DNA of 64,000 bases from Nostoc sp. S13 (lineage in GTDB: Bacteria; Cyanobacteriota; Cyanobacteriia; Cyanobacteriales; Nostocaceae), in contig NZ_JAQYWQ010000009.1 in the NCBI RefSeq assembly GCF_029379315.1, positions 48,694-112,693 on the forward strand, read 5' to 3'. The notes beneath the pieces are model-generated. The model did no database searches. It saw nothing but the letters and a program-made list of their open reading frames with translations, and was not told the DNA's origin. Positions within the stretch are counted from its first letter, which is position 1; the number at the start of each line of letters is the position of its first letter. Shown here piece by piece: positions 55,219 through 63,500 of this stretch. Made by a program: the position numbers and the translations under genes.

Positions 55219-55585
55219 CCAGCCTTTCAATTCAAGTTGAAGTTTCGCCAACGTTCAACCGAAATCTACGCACTCTTGCTAAGAAGTATCGCAGTATTCG
55301 GAATGATATACAACCCGTCATCGAACAACTTGAACAGGGAGAGTTGCAGGAGATCAAATACCTGGGGTTGGTTATGCGGTCTTCAAGTTAAGAGTCCGAA
55401 ATAGCGACACTCAAAAAGGTAAAAGCGGTGGCTATCGTCTGATTTACTATGTCAAGACAGCAACGGGAATTATTTTGCTGACTATTTATGCAAAATCTGA
55501 ACAAGTAGATATTGCCGCAGATGGCATTCAGAGCATCATTACAGAATATGAGCAACGGGCGATCGAAGATAAAAAGGATATCTAA
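55211..55585 (+). pseudogene. RelE-type toxin with two frameshifts
   Basis: The ATG at 55211 gives MTDQPFNS and then stops; one frame over it reads VEVSPTFNRNLRTLAKKYRS, IRNDIQPVIEQLEQGEL; a second shift near 55345 (one base missing) restores GDQIPGVGYAVFKLRVRNSD, KGKSGGYRLIYYVKTATGII, LLTIYAKSEQVDI to a normal stop at 55583. The RelE hallmarks (K-R-RLIY region, YAKSE) are all there, so the lesions are recent single-base changes. Confidence 0.8.
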
Positions 55586-55840
55586 ACAAAGGATACTAGC
55601 CACCGCTTAACTTAGCTCGATGAGAAACGCGATCGCTTGGAGAAAAACGGAATTCGTTATGCTTCACGTCAAATTATAATTTATGCTCTCACGATTGAAG
55701 TCTCAGCAGTGGGATGAATACAGAAGCCCAATTTTTCGCAGACTCTTTGCATTGCAGAATTTTCAGTCAGGATTTTGGCACTAATTAACGTGAGTTTGAC
55801 GGATAGGAGAGTCCAAAAAGGTTGCTAGATATGAATTTGC
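55586..55840. other. Spacer with unidentified coding-like debris
   Basis: 255 bp. The plus strand reads LDEKRDRLEKNGIRYASRQI and then IIYALTIE around 55617-55700, coding-like in composition but with stops; I do not recognise the family. The remainder has no clear feature. Confidence 0.35.
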
Positions 55841-56002
55841 TCAACTGGACAGATCAATAAGGCGCAACCCCTCTCAATTTTTGGCGGCCACAGCGATGTT
55901 ATGGCAGCGCGTGGTACTGGTTTTGCCAGTTTATCTTCTAAAGAATTTACGCCAGCGATGATTAAAGCCGTCTTTGATACCTTCCCCACTTCCCACTCAT
56001 AA
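55841..56002 (+). pseudogene. nifJ: nifJ (pyruvate:ferredoxin oxidoreductase) relic
   Basis: One open frame joins two distant NifJ motifs: LSIFGGHSDVMAARGTGFA (family pattern ALSIFGDHSDVMA.R.TGFA) directly followed by SLSSKEFTPAMIKAVFD (family pattern LSSKEFTPAMVKAVFD). In intact NifJ these are well over a hundred residues apart, so an internal deletion fused them. The gene is otherwise absent. Confidence 0.75.
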
Positions 56003-56022
56003 TATGCGAACATAATTAAGTT

Positions 56023-56282
56023 GTAGCTGACTTCCCTGTTCTGAATCGCCCAGTAGATGCCACGGTAGAGATTCCTGTTTCTAAAAGTATTACCAATCGG
56101 GCATTACTTGTTGCGGCCTTAGCGCCAGGTGACTCGATTTTAGAAAATGCCTTATTTAGTGAAGATTGGCATTTGCTGTCACTGGCTTAAAGGTTCCAGG
56201 CATTGTAATAAAAGACTCTGGTTGTACAGCGAAAACTTTTTCCGATTACTTTACTCGATTTTTCCAGATGTTAGAACAATAA
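56023..56282 (+). pseudogene. aroA: aroA (EPSP synthase) relic with large internal deletion
   Basis: The 5' part reads [45 protein letters not shown] (EPSP synthase N-terminal motif [15 protein letters not shown]). Then, one frame over, [36 protein letters not shown]-stop is the C terminus. About 1 kb between is deleted and the start codon is missing. Probably a paralogous aroA copy, since the essential one must be elsewhere. Confidence 0.8.
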
Positions 56283-56295
56283 AAGGTGAATTGCA

Positions 56296-56742
56296 ATGTC
56301 AAATATTCGAGAAGGAATGCCCGTACTTGCCCGTCATGAAGGAGATTGGGTAGGAACTTATACATTAATTGATACAACAGGAAAAATTCTCGACAAGTAT
56401 GAGTCGCACTTAACTTGTCAATTTCCAGAAAATGGCCCTCATCCTTACTACCAAATCAATCGCTACAATTGGTCTGATGGGAAACGAGAAGAGTATGAAT
56501 TTCCCGGAAGCTATAAAGATAATAAACTCTGGTTTGACACCGATCGCATTCAAGGAAAAGCTTGGCAAGCTGATGATTCAGTTGTTATTTTGTGGTTTGC
56601 TTATAAGACTAACCCAGAAATGACCATATATGAAATGATCTACATTAGTCCTGACAATAACAATCGTGCCCGCACTTGGCATTGGTTTAAGAATAATCAA
56701 ATCTTTCAACGCACCCTAATTCAAGAACAACGGCTAAAATAG
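56296..56742 (+). CDS. DUF3598 family protein
   Basis: 148 residues; AGGTGA precedes the ATG. It reads MSNIREGMPVLARHEGDWVG, then a beta-rich lipocalin-like barrel (TYTLIDTTGKILDKYESHLT; YYQINRYNWSDGKREEYEFP; WFDTDRIQGKAWQ; MIYISPDNNNRARTWHWFKN). DUF3598 proteins are cyanobacterial, and some family members sit in natural-product pathways. It starts 13 bp after the dead aroA and ends 105 bp before hisS, which suggests these genes once formed one operon. Function unknown. Confidence 0.8.
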   Translation: MSNIREGMPVLARHEGDWVGTYTLIDTTGKILDKYESHLTCQFPENGPHPYYQINRYNWSDGKREEYEFPGSYKDNKLWFDTDRIQGKAWQADDSVVILWFAYKTNPEMTIYEMIYISPDNNNRARTWHWFKNNQIFQRTLIQEQRLK

Positions 56743-56847
56743 TATTTCTCCCCTCAGAGATAACCACTAATTATTCTCCAATCCGTCTGCGTGGGTTATG
56801 CCGGCGGATTCCGTATGACTCTCATCTCAACTTAGTAAGGTACACGC

Positions 56848-58236
56848 ATGGCCAAAGGTGACAAAATAAACTTTTCTACTCCTAGCGGTTTCCCTGAGTT
56901 TCTTCCTAGCGAAAAGCGTCTAGAATTTTATTTGCTAGATATCATCCGTAGAGTTTTTGAAAGCTATGGATTTACGCCCATCGAAACACCTGCTGTAGAA
57001 CGTTTAGAAGTGCTGCAAGCTAAAGGGAATCAAGGCGACAATATTATCTATGGCATTGATCCCATTCTGCCACCAAATCGACAAGCCGAGAGAGATAAAT
57101 CGGGCGAAACTGGTTCGGAAGCAAGAGCTTTAAAGTTTGATCAAACAGTTCCTTTGGCCGCTTATATTGCCCGTCACCTGAATGAATTAACCTTTCCCTT
57201 TGCCCGCTACCAAATGGATGTGGTTTTTCGGGGGGAACGAGCGAAAGATGGGCGTTTTCGTCAGTTTCGTCAGTGTGATATTGATGTAGTTGCTCGTCGT
57301 GAACTCAGCTTGCTCTATGATGCTCAGATGCCTGCAATTATCACTGAGATATTTGAAGCAATTAATATTGGTGATTTTCTGATTCGCATCAATAATCGCA
57401 AAGTTCTTACTGGTTTCTTTAAGTCAGTGGGAATTGCTGAAAACCAAATTAAATCCTGTATTGGGATTGTTGATACTCTCGATAAAATTGGTGAAACTAA
57501 AGTAAAACAAGATTTAGAAAAAGAGGGTATTTTAGCAGAACAGGCTGAAAATATTATTGATTTTATTAAAATTGATGGTTCCGTTGATCAAGTATTAGAT
57601 AAGCTCAAGCACCTCGCAGAAAATCTGTCAGAAACTGAGCAATTGAGCTTGGGAGTTACCGAATTAGAAACGGTAATTGTAGGCGTGCGTAATCTCGGAG
57701 TTGCCGAAAATCGTTTCTGTATTGATTTATCCATTGCCCGTGGTCTTGATTACTATACAGGCACTGTTTACGAAACAACCTTATTAGGACATGAAGCATT
57801 AGGTAGTATTTGTTCTGGCGGTAGATATGAAGAATTAGTCGGAGTATTTTTGGGTGAAAAAATGCCTGGTGTAGGCATTTCTATCGGCTTAACTCGCTTA
57901 ATTAGTCGTTTACTAAAAGCTGGTATTCTTAGTACCTTAGCTGCGACACCAGCCCAGGTGATGGTAGTAAATATGCAAGATGATTTAATGCCAACTTATT
58001 TAAAAGTTTCTCAACATCTGCGTCAGGCTGGAATTAATGTTATAACTAACTTTGATAAGCGCCCCTTGGGTAAACAATTTCAGCTAGCTGACAAACAAGG
58101 AATTCAATTTTGTGTAATTATTGGTTCTGAGGAAGCAGCAACGCAAAAGTCCTCACTCAAAGATTTGAAAACAGGTGAGCAAGTAGAAGTGCTACTGGTA
58201 GATTTAGCTGAGGAAGTTAAAAGAAGGCTTGGCTAA
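56848..58236 (+). CDS. hisS: Histidyl-tRNA synthetase (second, archaeal/eukaryote-like type)
   Basis: 462 residues, class II aaRS. Motif 2 RYQMDVVFRGERAKDGRFRQ (about 121-140) with FRQCDID, the HisA motif ARGLDYYTGTVYE near 299, motif 3 GVGISIGLTRL, and a C-terminal anticodon-binding domain ending LLVDLAEEVKRRLG. It starts STPSGFPEFLPSEKR rather than the MxxI-xxxRGT.D of the usual bacterial enzyme, so it is probably a paralogue beside a standard HisRS. It follows relics of aroA and nifJ and a DUF3598 gene, so it may serve a specialised pathway rather than translation (inference). Confidence 0.88.
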   Translation: MAKGDKINFSTPSGFPEFLPSEKRLEFYLLDIIRRVFESYGFTPIETPAVERLEVLQAKGNQGDNIIYGIDPILPPNRQAERDKSGETGSEARALKFDQTVPLAAYIARHLNELTFPFARYQMDVVFRGERAKDGRFRQFRQCDIDVVARRELSLLYDAQMPAIITEIFEAINIGDFLIRINNRKVLTGFFKSVGIAENQIKSCIGIVDTLDKIGETKVKQDLEKEGILAEQAENIIDFIKIDGSVDQVLDKLKHLAENLSETEQLSLGVTELETVIVGVRNLGVAENRFCIDLSIARGLDYYTGTVYETTLLGHEALGSICSGGRYEELVGVFLGEKMPGVGISIGLTRLISRLLKAGILSTLAATPAQVMVVNMQDDLMPTYLKVSQHLRQAGINVITNFDKRPLGKQFQLADKQGIQFCVIIGSEEAATQKSSLKDLKTGEQVEVLLVDLAEEVKRRLG

Positions 58237-58502
58237 TAAACTTTCAAGGTGACTTCTAAAATCTCTTTTTTTCTCTCTGCGCCCTCCGCGTCTCTGCGGT
58301 TCAAAAGTTTTTTTATTTAACCACAGAGGCACAGAGAACACAGAGTCAAGAAGTTAAAGAGGAGTTTCTTGAGGGTTAATATTTGATTAACTGACAAATC
58401 TTTTTCGTTGCAGCTTAACGAAGTTGGTTAGTCAACCAGTAGTTAAAATAGATTTTATATAGGTAATTTGGATTGGGTTGCACCTTAATCAAGCAAAAAT
58501 AT
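58237..58502. repeat. Spacer with CTCTGCG-type inverted repeat
   Basis: Contains the very common cyanobacterial inverted repeat TCTGCGCCCTCCGCGTCTCTGCGGTT (58275-58301, described in parts) facing AACCACAGAGGCACAGAGAA (58319-58338), around a T-rich loop. It can act as a bidirectional terminator after hisS. Confidence 0.65.
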
Positions 58503-59138
58503 ATGACAATTCTCAACGCTCGTAATTTATCTTTAGAAGAAGTTCAGCGTCTGTTTGACTTTCAAGAACAATACAGTGACTCATTTTCAAACTACTTATC
58601 TCTAGAAGCTCTCACAGAAGCAGAACAGCAGGAACTCAAACAAATTCAGCATGACTTTGATAGATATCTTACAGCAGGCAAAGTTTCTGTAGGTCAGGTA
58701 AAGTTTCTTGCAGTTGCGCCTTTACTAAGATTAGCTGGTTTTTATCGCTATCCTATTGAAATTGTTTTGGAGGAGAATATTGCTGATATTGAAGTTGAAG
58801 ATGAAGATATCAAAATTAAAGGAAGATTTGATCTTTTAGCTATTAGTAAAGCTAAACATACAAAACCTCAAACATATTTCTGGATACTGTTAATTGAATC
58901 TAAAAATAGTCAGATTGATATATCAACAGGTTTACCTCAGCTACTCATCTATGCTTATAAAAATTTAGATAATAAAAAATCAGTTTGGGGATTAACAACT
59001 AATGGTAGAAGTTATCAGCTTGTCTATATTGAACAAGGAAATCCCCCTATTTATTATCTGTTACCTGAATTAAATTTAATGGAAAGAGAGCGTTCAAGTC
59101 AGTTGCTACAAGTTCTAAAAGCAATTTGTCAGCTTTAA
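58503..59138 (+). CDS. PD-(D/E)XK-like restriction endonuclease-fold protein
   Basis: 211 residues from the ATG at 58503. The HsdR-N-like core is at about 100-160: IKGRFDLLAISK (acidic Asp), then TYFWILLIESKNSQIDIS containing the ExK motif, followed by GLPQLLIYAY and WGLTTNGRSYQLVYI. Such stand-alone proteins are abundant in cyanobacteria and usually labelled type I restriction R-subunit-like, though no HsdM/HsdS partner is nearby. The N-terminal 75 residues are acidic and helical. Nuclease activity is plausible but unproven. Confidence 0.7.
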   Translation: MTILNARNLSLEEVQRLFDFQEQYSDSFSNYLSLEALTEAEQQELKQIQHDFDRYLTAGKVSVGQVKFLAVAPLLRLAGFYRYPIEIVLEENIADIEVEDEDIKIKGRFDLLAISKAKHTKPQTYFWILLIESKNSQIDISTGLPQLLIYAYKNLDNKKSVWGLTTNGRSYQLVYIEQGNPPIYYLLPELNLMERERSSQLLQVLKAICQL

Positions 59139-59269
59139 AATGGAATTTAAATATACATTGAATAATATTAATATTTGAATATTACAATATATCGGTTCTC
59201 ACTTAGGTGCAATACAGTTTTGACCTCTCTTCTACAAGGAGAGAGGCTTTAAGTCTTACTCCCCAACGC

Positions 59270-59375
59270 TAGCACCAGTGTACCAGTGGAAATACTAACC
59301 ACTAGTGTACCGTGTTGCTCCCCTACCAGTGTACCAGTGGGAATAAGCTACTATAGTACCAGTGGAAATAAAGGT
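59270..59375. repeat. Short dispersed ACCAGTGTACCAGTGG repeats
   Basis: Several copies and variants of TACCAGTGGAAATA (about 59281, 59331, 59358), plus ACTAGTGTACC, lie at the 3' end of the TIR-GUN4 gene. They encode its terminal residues (YFHWYYSSLFPLVHW), so the natural C terminus was probably overwritten by repeat DNA. Confidence 0.7.
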
Positions 59376-60561
59376 TTTCCATACCTCCTCGAAAAATTTC
59401 ATCCCCTAGCTTGTAATGAAATCCGCTCCAATCCCACTTCTCCTGATATCCATTTTGGTAAGTAGGTAAATGTCCTTGCGGAGAGTTTTTTGTGAAGCTC
59501 AGGTCTGAGTAAGATCGCCACCTTTGTGAAGAAAATACCCTTTTTCGTTTTCGCCATCCCACGTGATTGGAAAACTCGAAACTGTCTTTTCCAACACTTT
59601 CCCAAATGCGCTTTTGCACACTAAACCCAAAGTGCCCATCACTGTATTTTACCCACAGTTGGTCAATGGTGCGTAAGTCAGTGCAAGGAAAGTTGTAAAT
59701 AGATTCAATATCAAGCCAGCCTTGTTGTTCTTTGCCAGTGGCTTTGAGCATAACAACTAGAGTTTCTTGATCAGCTTCTTTCCACTGTCCAGCTTTCAGT
59801 AAATCGCGCAACCGCCTATAGTCTACACCTTTCTCAGAGAGGAGATCATTATCAGTAGATTGCTGTTGTTGTCGCAGCTTATCGGCTTTTTTTTGTTCTT
59901 GTTGTCTTTGTAGCCTATCTGCTTCTTCTTGTTGTCTTTGTAGTCTTTCTGCTTCCTGTCTTTTTAGCCTATCTGCTTCTTCTTGTTGTTCCTGTAGCCG
60001 CAGCCTTTCTCGTTCCTGTTGTAGTAACTTTCTGGTTTCTTCTTCTTGTTCCTGTAGTTGCAGCTTATCTGCTTCCTGTTTTTGCCTTCGTTCGTCTCTT
60101 TGCTTATTTAGGTTATCAGCAGCCTTCCGAATTCCTCTATGTATATCTGTGAAGGCATCATCTTGATTGTGCCAATTTCTTGACACTACAGGTTCAGCAT
60201 TCTTAGGCAAAGCTTGAAGTTTTGCAAATGGCGTCCTCTTCCACTCAACGCTTCGCAGAATAACCGGGATAACACAAGCCTCTCCAGCATCGTGACGTTC
60301 TATTGCCTTCTTAACTTCGACATCCCAGCAATAATCAGAATCAATAAAGTCTGAACTGACGAGCAACAGAATGATGTCGGCAGTGTTTAAATTATCATTA
60401 ATTTGGTGATCCCACTCCTCTCCAGGTAGTATCTTGTGATCGTGCCAGCTTGAAATCACACCCTCCCGTATCAAAGTACGCAGGTGTTTAGCTAGTTCAT
60501 CCCGTAGAGCTTCGTCTTTGTGAGAGTAAGAAAAGAAAAGCTTTAACAATACCTCTGGCAT
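59323..60561 (-). CDS. TIR domain - coiled coil - GUN4 domain protein
   Basis: 412 residues. The N-terminal TIR domain (about 1-150): LKLFFSYSHKDEALRDELAK, LVSSDFIDSDYCWDVEV with the candidate NADase Glu82, and ACVIPVILRSVEW. A Gln/Glu/Arg-rich coiled coil (about 155-235) of repeated LQRQQEEADR units follows. Residues 240-385 are a GUN4 domain (VDYRRLRDLLKAGQWKEADQ, LRTIDQLWVKYSDGHFGFSV, KGHLP-like QGHLPTY). GUN4 binds tetrapyrroles in chlorophyll synthesis, and cyanobacteria reuse it as a sensor fused to signalling or effector domains. Suggested function: immune-type NADase switch sensing a tetrapyrrole or protein (inference). The last about 20 residues are repeat-encoded. Confidence 0.9.
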   Translation of the reverse strand: MPEVLLKLFFSYSHKDEALRDELAKHLRTLIREGVISSWHDHKILPGEEWDHQINDNLNTADIILLLVSSDFIDSDYCWDVEVKKAIERHDAGEACVIPVILRSVEWKRTPFAKLQALPKNAEPVVSRNWHNQDDAFTDIHRGIRKAADNLNKQRDERRQKQEADKLQLQEQEEETRKLLQQERERLRLQEQQEEADRLKRQEAERLQRQQEEADRLQRQQEQKKADKLRQQQQSTDNDLLSEKGVDYRRLRDLLKAGQWKEADQETLVVMLKATGKEQQGWLDIESIYNFPCTDLRTIDQLWVKYSDGHFGFSVQKRIWESVGKDSFEFSNHVGWRKRKRVFSSQRWRSYSDLSFTKNSPQGHLPTYQNGYQEKWDWSGFHYKLGDEIFRGGMENLYFHWYYSSLFPLVHW

Positions 60562-60640
60562 TTTTGGTATAAGGAGTAGGAGAAATTACGCTTTAAGAAA
60601 ATTATAGTGTTTTTAGCTGATTTGCTTGAGAACTAACGCC

Positions 60641-61648
60641 CTAAGCCCGATCGCAATACACTTCACCAAAGCTATGATCGGCATGAATCTCAATCACCAT
60701 ATCAACCACTGTTGCATCTTTTACCAACGGCTTGATAAATAATTCCGGGTGAAGCGATCGCCAAAAATAATTGACAAATTCCTCTATCTCTGCATTGTTC
60801 ATCCCTGATTTCCCCGCAGCAATCATCTGCTGTTCCGCCTGTTTGCGCCACTCCAAAGAACAACGGTAATCGGTTGGATAGAGCAAAATTAAGCTATCTA
60901 ATCGCTCCCACAGTGGTAAATAATCGTAAAGGCGATGATTAATATCACGGGCAAATGCTTTATCCTCATCTGTGACAATTGGCGGCGGTGCAGTATCAAA
61001 TACATCTGGATCGATTGGCCGCACACCCACAAACCAACCTTCAAATAGTACAATATCTACACCTGTAACCATTTCTGAAGTAGTGCGATCGCCAGCGCCT
61101 CTGTATGCAGATTTATCAAAGCGGGGAACCATAACTGGACTTTGCAACTGGCGGATTTGATCTAGTACATTTAAACCTAAATCTACATCGTGGGTTCCTG
61201 GTGGGCCACGCCAAATCAAGCGGGGATCTTGCTGTGTTAAAATCAAGCGATCGCTGTAAGTTTTATATAAATCATCTAAAGATAAACTCAGAGTCCGGTA
61301 TCCCAACTGATCGAGAATCAAACTGAGAACCTTAGACATTGTGGTTTTCCCAGTACCTTGTCCTCCTAATATTCCCTGAATTAGCGGGCGTCCCAACTGT
61401 TGGCGTCCCGATGCTACTTTGATCGCCAAAGGAAGCCACAAGTCCCACAACACCTGTAACATTTCCTGGGGTTGTACCTGAAGGCTAGTTTGGCAGAATT
61501 GGCTAAAAGCTGGTAGGACAGATTTGAGTAAATGCGATCGCCTTTCAATCACTTCATCGACATTTTCTAGCGTGATCCCAAAAGCTTTAGCCCTTAACCT
61601 ATCTACCAGCGCAGCTTCTCTTGCTTGCTGCTTCTTCATCTCCCTCAT
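60641..61648 (-). CDS. Glycerate kinase (GLYK-type)
   Basis: 335 residues of the plant/cyanobacterial D-glycerate 3-kinase type, a P-loop kinase. Walker A GGQGTGKTT at about 95-103, the LSLDDLYKTYSDR acidic motif, WRGPPGTHDVDLGL, PRFDKSAYRGAGDR and the VLFEGWFVGVRP motif. It returns photorespiratory glycerate to the Calvin cycle as 3-phosphoglycerate. The start lies in repeated GAGATGAGGG text, so the second ATG (MKKQQARE) is an equally good choice. The ycf20-like gene is 17 bp upstream on the same strand, so they are likely co-transcribed. Confidence 0.9.
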   Translation of the reverse strand: MREMKKQQAREAALVDRLRAKAFGITLENVDEVIERRSHLLKSVLPAFSQFCQTSLQVQPQEMLQVLWDLWLPLAIKVASGRQQLGRPLIQGILGGQGTGKTTMSKVLSLILDQLGYRTLSLSLDDLYKTYSDRLILTQQDPRLIWRGPPGTHDVDLGLNVLDQIRQLQSPVMVPRFDKSAYRGAGDRTTSEMVTGVDIVLFEGWFVGVRPIDPDVFDTAPPPIVTDEDKAFARDINHRLYDYLPLWERLDSLILLYPTDYRCSLEWRKQAEQQMIAAGKSGMNNAEIEEFVNYFWRSLHPELFIKPLVKDATVVDMVIEIHADHSFGEVYCDRA

Positions 61649-61665
61649 CTCCCTTATCTCCCCCC

Positions 61666-61998
61666 CTACGATCCCAGCTTAAAGGCTTCGAGAAACAGAC
61701 TATAGATGAAACCAACTTTCAAGAGATTTAGTGATTCTACCCAGAGCGATCGCTTCGCGAAAAAGCTCTGACTGTAAAATATCCTGCTGGTAATTTCCGT
61801 CAACAGTACTAAAAAACCAGCTGCCACAATATCTAATTCTGCCCGTTGACCAGCTGTAGTGGAAACTGCGTTTCCCAGAAAAAAACCGAACAAAAAACTA
61901 ATTATCAGCAACGATAGTCGCCGCCAAGGATTTAAAAACCATTGCCCTAAGCGTGTAGCAATGGCATCCAACAAGTTATTCAAACGAGTGTTTTGCAT
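61666..61998 (-). CDS. ycf20: Ycf20-like (DUF565) membrane protein
   Basis: 110 residues. Matches the Ycf20/DUF565 family of cyanobacteria and plastids: RLNNLLDAIATRLGQWFLNP at the N terminus, PWRRLSLLIISFLFGFFLGN (first helix), TAGQRAELDIVAAGFLVLLT (second helix) and a final helix LLKVGFIYSLFLEAFKLG. In plants and algae the family has been linked to non-photochemical quenching; the molecular role is unknown. Located directly upstream of the glycerate kinase gene (17 bp). Confidence 0.88.
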   Translation of the reverse strand: MQNTRLNNLLDAIATRLGQWFLNPWRRLSLLIISFLFGFFLGNAVSTTAGQRAELDIVAAGFLVLLTEITSRIFYSQSFFAKRSLWVESLNLLKVGFIYSLFLEAFKLGS

Positions 61999-62032
61999 CA
62001 GATAGACTTCTGGGAAAAAGTCAAGATATCAT

Positions 62033-62123
62033 GACTTACGCAAACAATAGCCGAAAAGAATGATTTTCTTTTTAGGGGCAATTTATGAATTGCCTCTACA
62101 GGGCGTCTAATTTTGCGTAAGTC
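62033..62123. mobile_element. 91-bp miniature inverted-repeat element
   Basis: Perfect 12-bp ends GACTTACGCAAA (62033-62044) and TTTGCGTAAGTC (62112-62123), with an inner hairpin GGGCAATT/AATTGCC-type (62077-62095). The GGACTTACGCA end sequence is common in cyanobacterial non-autonomous elements. No open frame. Lies just upstream of the ycf20-like gene. Confidence 0.75.
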
Positions 62124-62239
62124 CTAGATATCTAAAAATATCTCTATATTAAAGAGAATATTGGTTTTAGCCTAAGCTTGTTTGTTAATATTATAGATAT
62201 AGCTATCCGATTTGACTTGGGAAAAAATTTAAGTATGTC

Positions 62240-62515
62240 TAGGGGAGCCAGTGCGTTGCGGTGAATCCAACGCTGTAGGCGGATTTCCCGCCGTAGGCGA
62301 CTAGTGTTAGCGTAGCGGTAGCGACGTAGGAGCGTCACCCGTTCGCGTAGCGTCTCCGACAGGAGAAGGGAGGTTCCCGACGCTCGATTACTCGCTAGGG
62401 CTGCGCTATCCGTTGTAGAAACTGGTAAACCAGCGCTGTAAGAAGGTTTCCTTCTGTAGGCGACTGGTGAAGCCGAAGGGCGTTGTGTTATCGCGTAGCG
62501 TAACGCACAAAACAT
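62240..62515. repeat. Dense cluster of small dispersed repeats
   Basis: About 275 bp of GC-rich SDR text in one block: GTAGGCGGATTTCCCGCCGT, AGCGTAGCGGTAGCGACG, GTTCGCGTAGCGTCTCCGAC, GAAGGTTTCCTTCTGTAGGC, GCGTAGCGTAACGC. Several units are palindromic (AAGGTTTCCTT, CGGATTTCCCG). The 123-codon minus-strand frame across it is repeat text, not a gene. Confidence 0.8.
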
Positions 62516-62857
62516 TCGGTAGGTGCGTTACAGTTTGCTAACGTACCCTACGTGTATTTCAAAAATAAAATATTTTTTTATGCAAATCAATTGGCTGGCT
62601 CGGTATCTAATTTTCTTGGTTTTATCCAAGCCTACGATCAATATCTGAAGTAATGGGTGTCTGTACCCCTTGTTTGTCAATCATCAAGGAAATAATTTCC
62701 TCCACATGTTTTTTACTCAAAATGATACTTATAATACATTCGTTTCCCTAATTTTAGGGAAGTCTATATTAGGCTACTTTCTATGATTGCCTTTTAGGAT
62801 AATAGGCTACTATTTGGTCAAGCCTAGACAAAATATTTATTTCTAATAACTATCAAT
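62516..62857. other. AT-rich upstream region
   Basis: 340 bp between the SDR cluster and the lipoprotein gene; should contain its promoter, but no convincing motif was found. Confidence 0.4.
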
Positions 62858-63493
62858 ATGAAATCTTCTATGTATCGTAACGTCGGTGTTACAGCTTGTT
62901 GCTTGGGACTGCTTGTTGCTCTACTAGGATGCTTTGGAGTGAGCGTATCCTTTGAGTCCACAAACCCAGATACATCTTCACAACTGCCAACTGAAACTAC
63001 CCAGTGGGAGACAAGTTCACCTACACCTGTTTCACCTGAAAAAGGTATTTCCGCTAGTCTATCTACTCCAGCAAATACCCCAACCAATCAAGTAGAACAT
63101 AGCAGCAAAGAGAATACTCACCCTGTCTTGGCAGATCGTGATAAATCAACTAGCAAAGGCAAGGATCAAGGGACTTTACGGATGAGCAATCAAACAAATC
63201 AGCCTGTGCGGCTAGCTCTACTGGCGCGACAGTCGGTAGCAAAAGGCTCTGGTACTAAACAGACTAACTATGATGTACCGGCACATTGGGATTTTGCTCC
63301 CCAAGAAGGTGGTGATAAAGGACTGATTTTATCCCTACCTGAGAATAATTTAAAGCTGGAGAAGGGAGATATTTTAGTTGCTTTTGCAGAAGATGGTTCC
63401 CGTCGTTACTGGGGCCCCTATGTTGTCGGTGAAACTCAATTACCTAAGTGGAATTCCCAAAACAGAGAATGGCAACTAGTGCTGAGTCAATAA
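62858..63493 (+). CDS. Predicted lipoprotein of unknown function
   Basis: 211 residues. Signal peptide with lipobox LLGC (cleavage before Cys25: ACCLGLLVALLGC), then about 85 residues of Ser/Thr/Pro-rich linker (periplasmic spacer). A compact C-terminal domain follows (about 105-211): LRMSNQTNQPVRLALLARQS, HWDFAPQEGG, GLILSLPENNLKLEKGDILV, AFAEDGSRRYWGPYVVG. I do not recognise the domain by name; the pattern suggests a small beta-sandwich. The gene is monocistronic and followed by an inverted-repeat element. Confidence 0.75.
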   Translation: MKSSMYRNVGVTACCLGLLVALLGCFGVSVSFESTNPDTSSQLPTETTQWETSSPTPVSPEKGISASLSTPANTPTNQVEHSSKENTHPVLADRDKSTSKGKDQGTLRMSNQTNQPVRLALLARQSVAKGSGTKQTNYDVPAHWDFAPQEGGDKGLILSLPENNLKLEKGDILVAFAEDGSRRYWGPYVVGETQLPKWNSQNREWQLVLSQ

Positions 63494-63500
63494 ATAGTGC

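Noticed and set aside
59270..59375. CRISPR-like short repeats
   Set aside because: Copies are irregularly spaced, diverged and partly coding; there are no constant spacers and no cas genes.
62144..62515. 123-codon minus-strand frame
   Set aside because: Made entirely of small dispersed repeats (Arg/Ser/Leu-rich), not gene-like.
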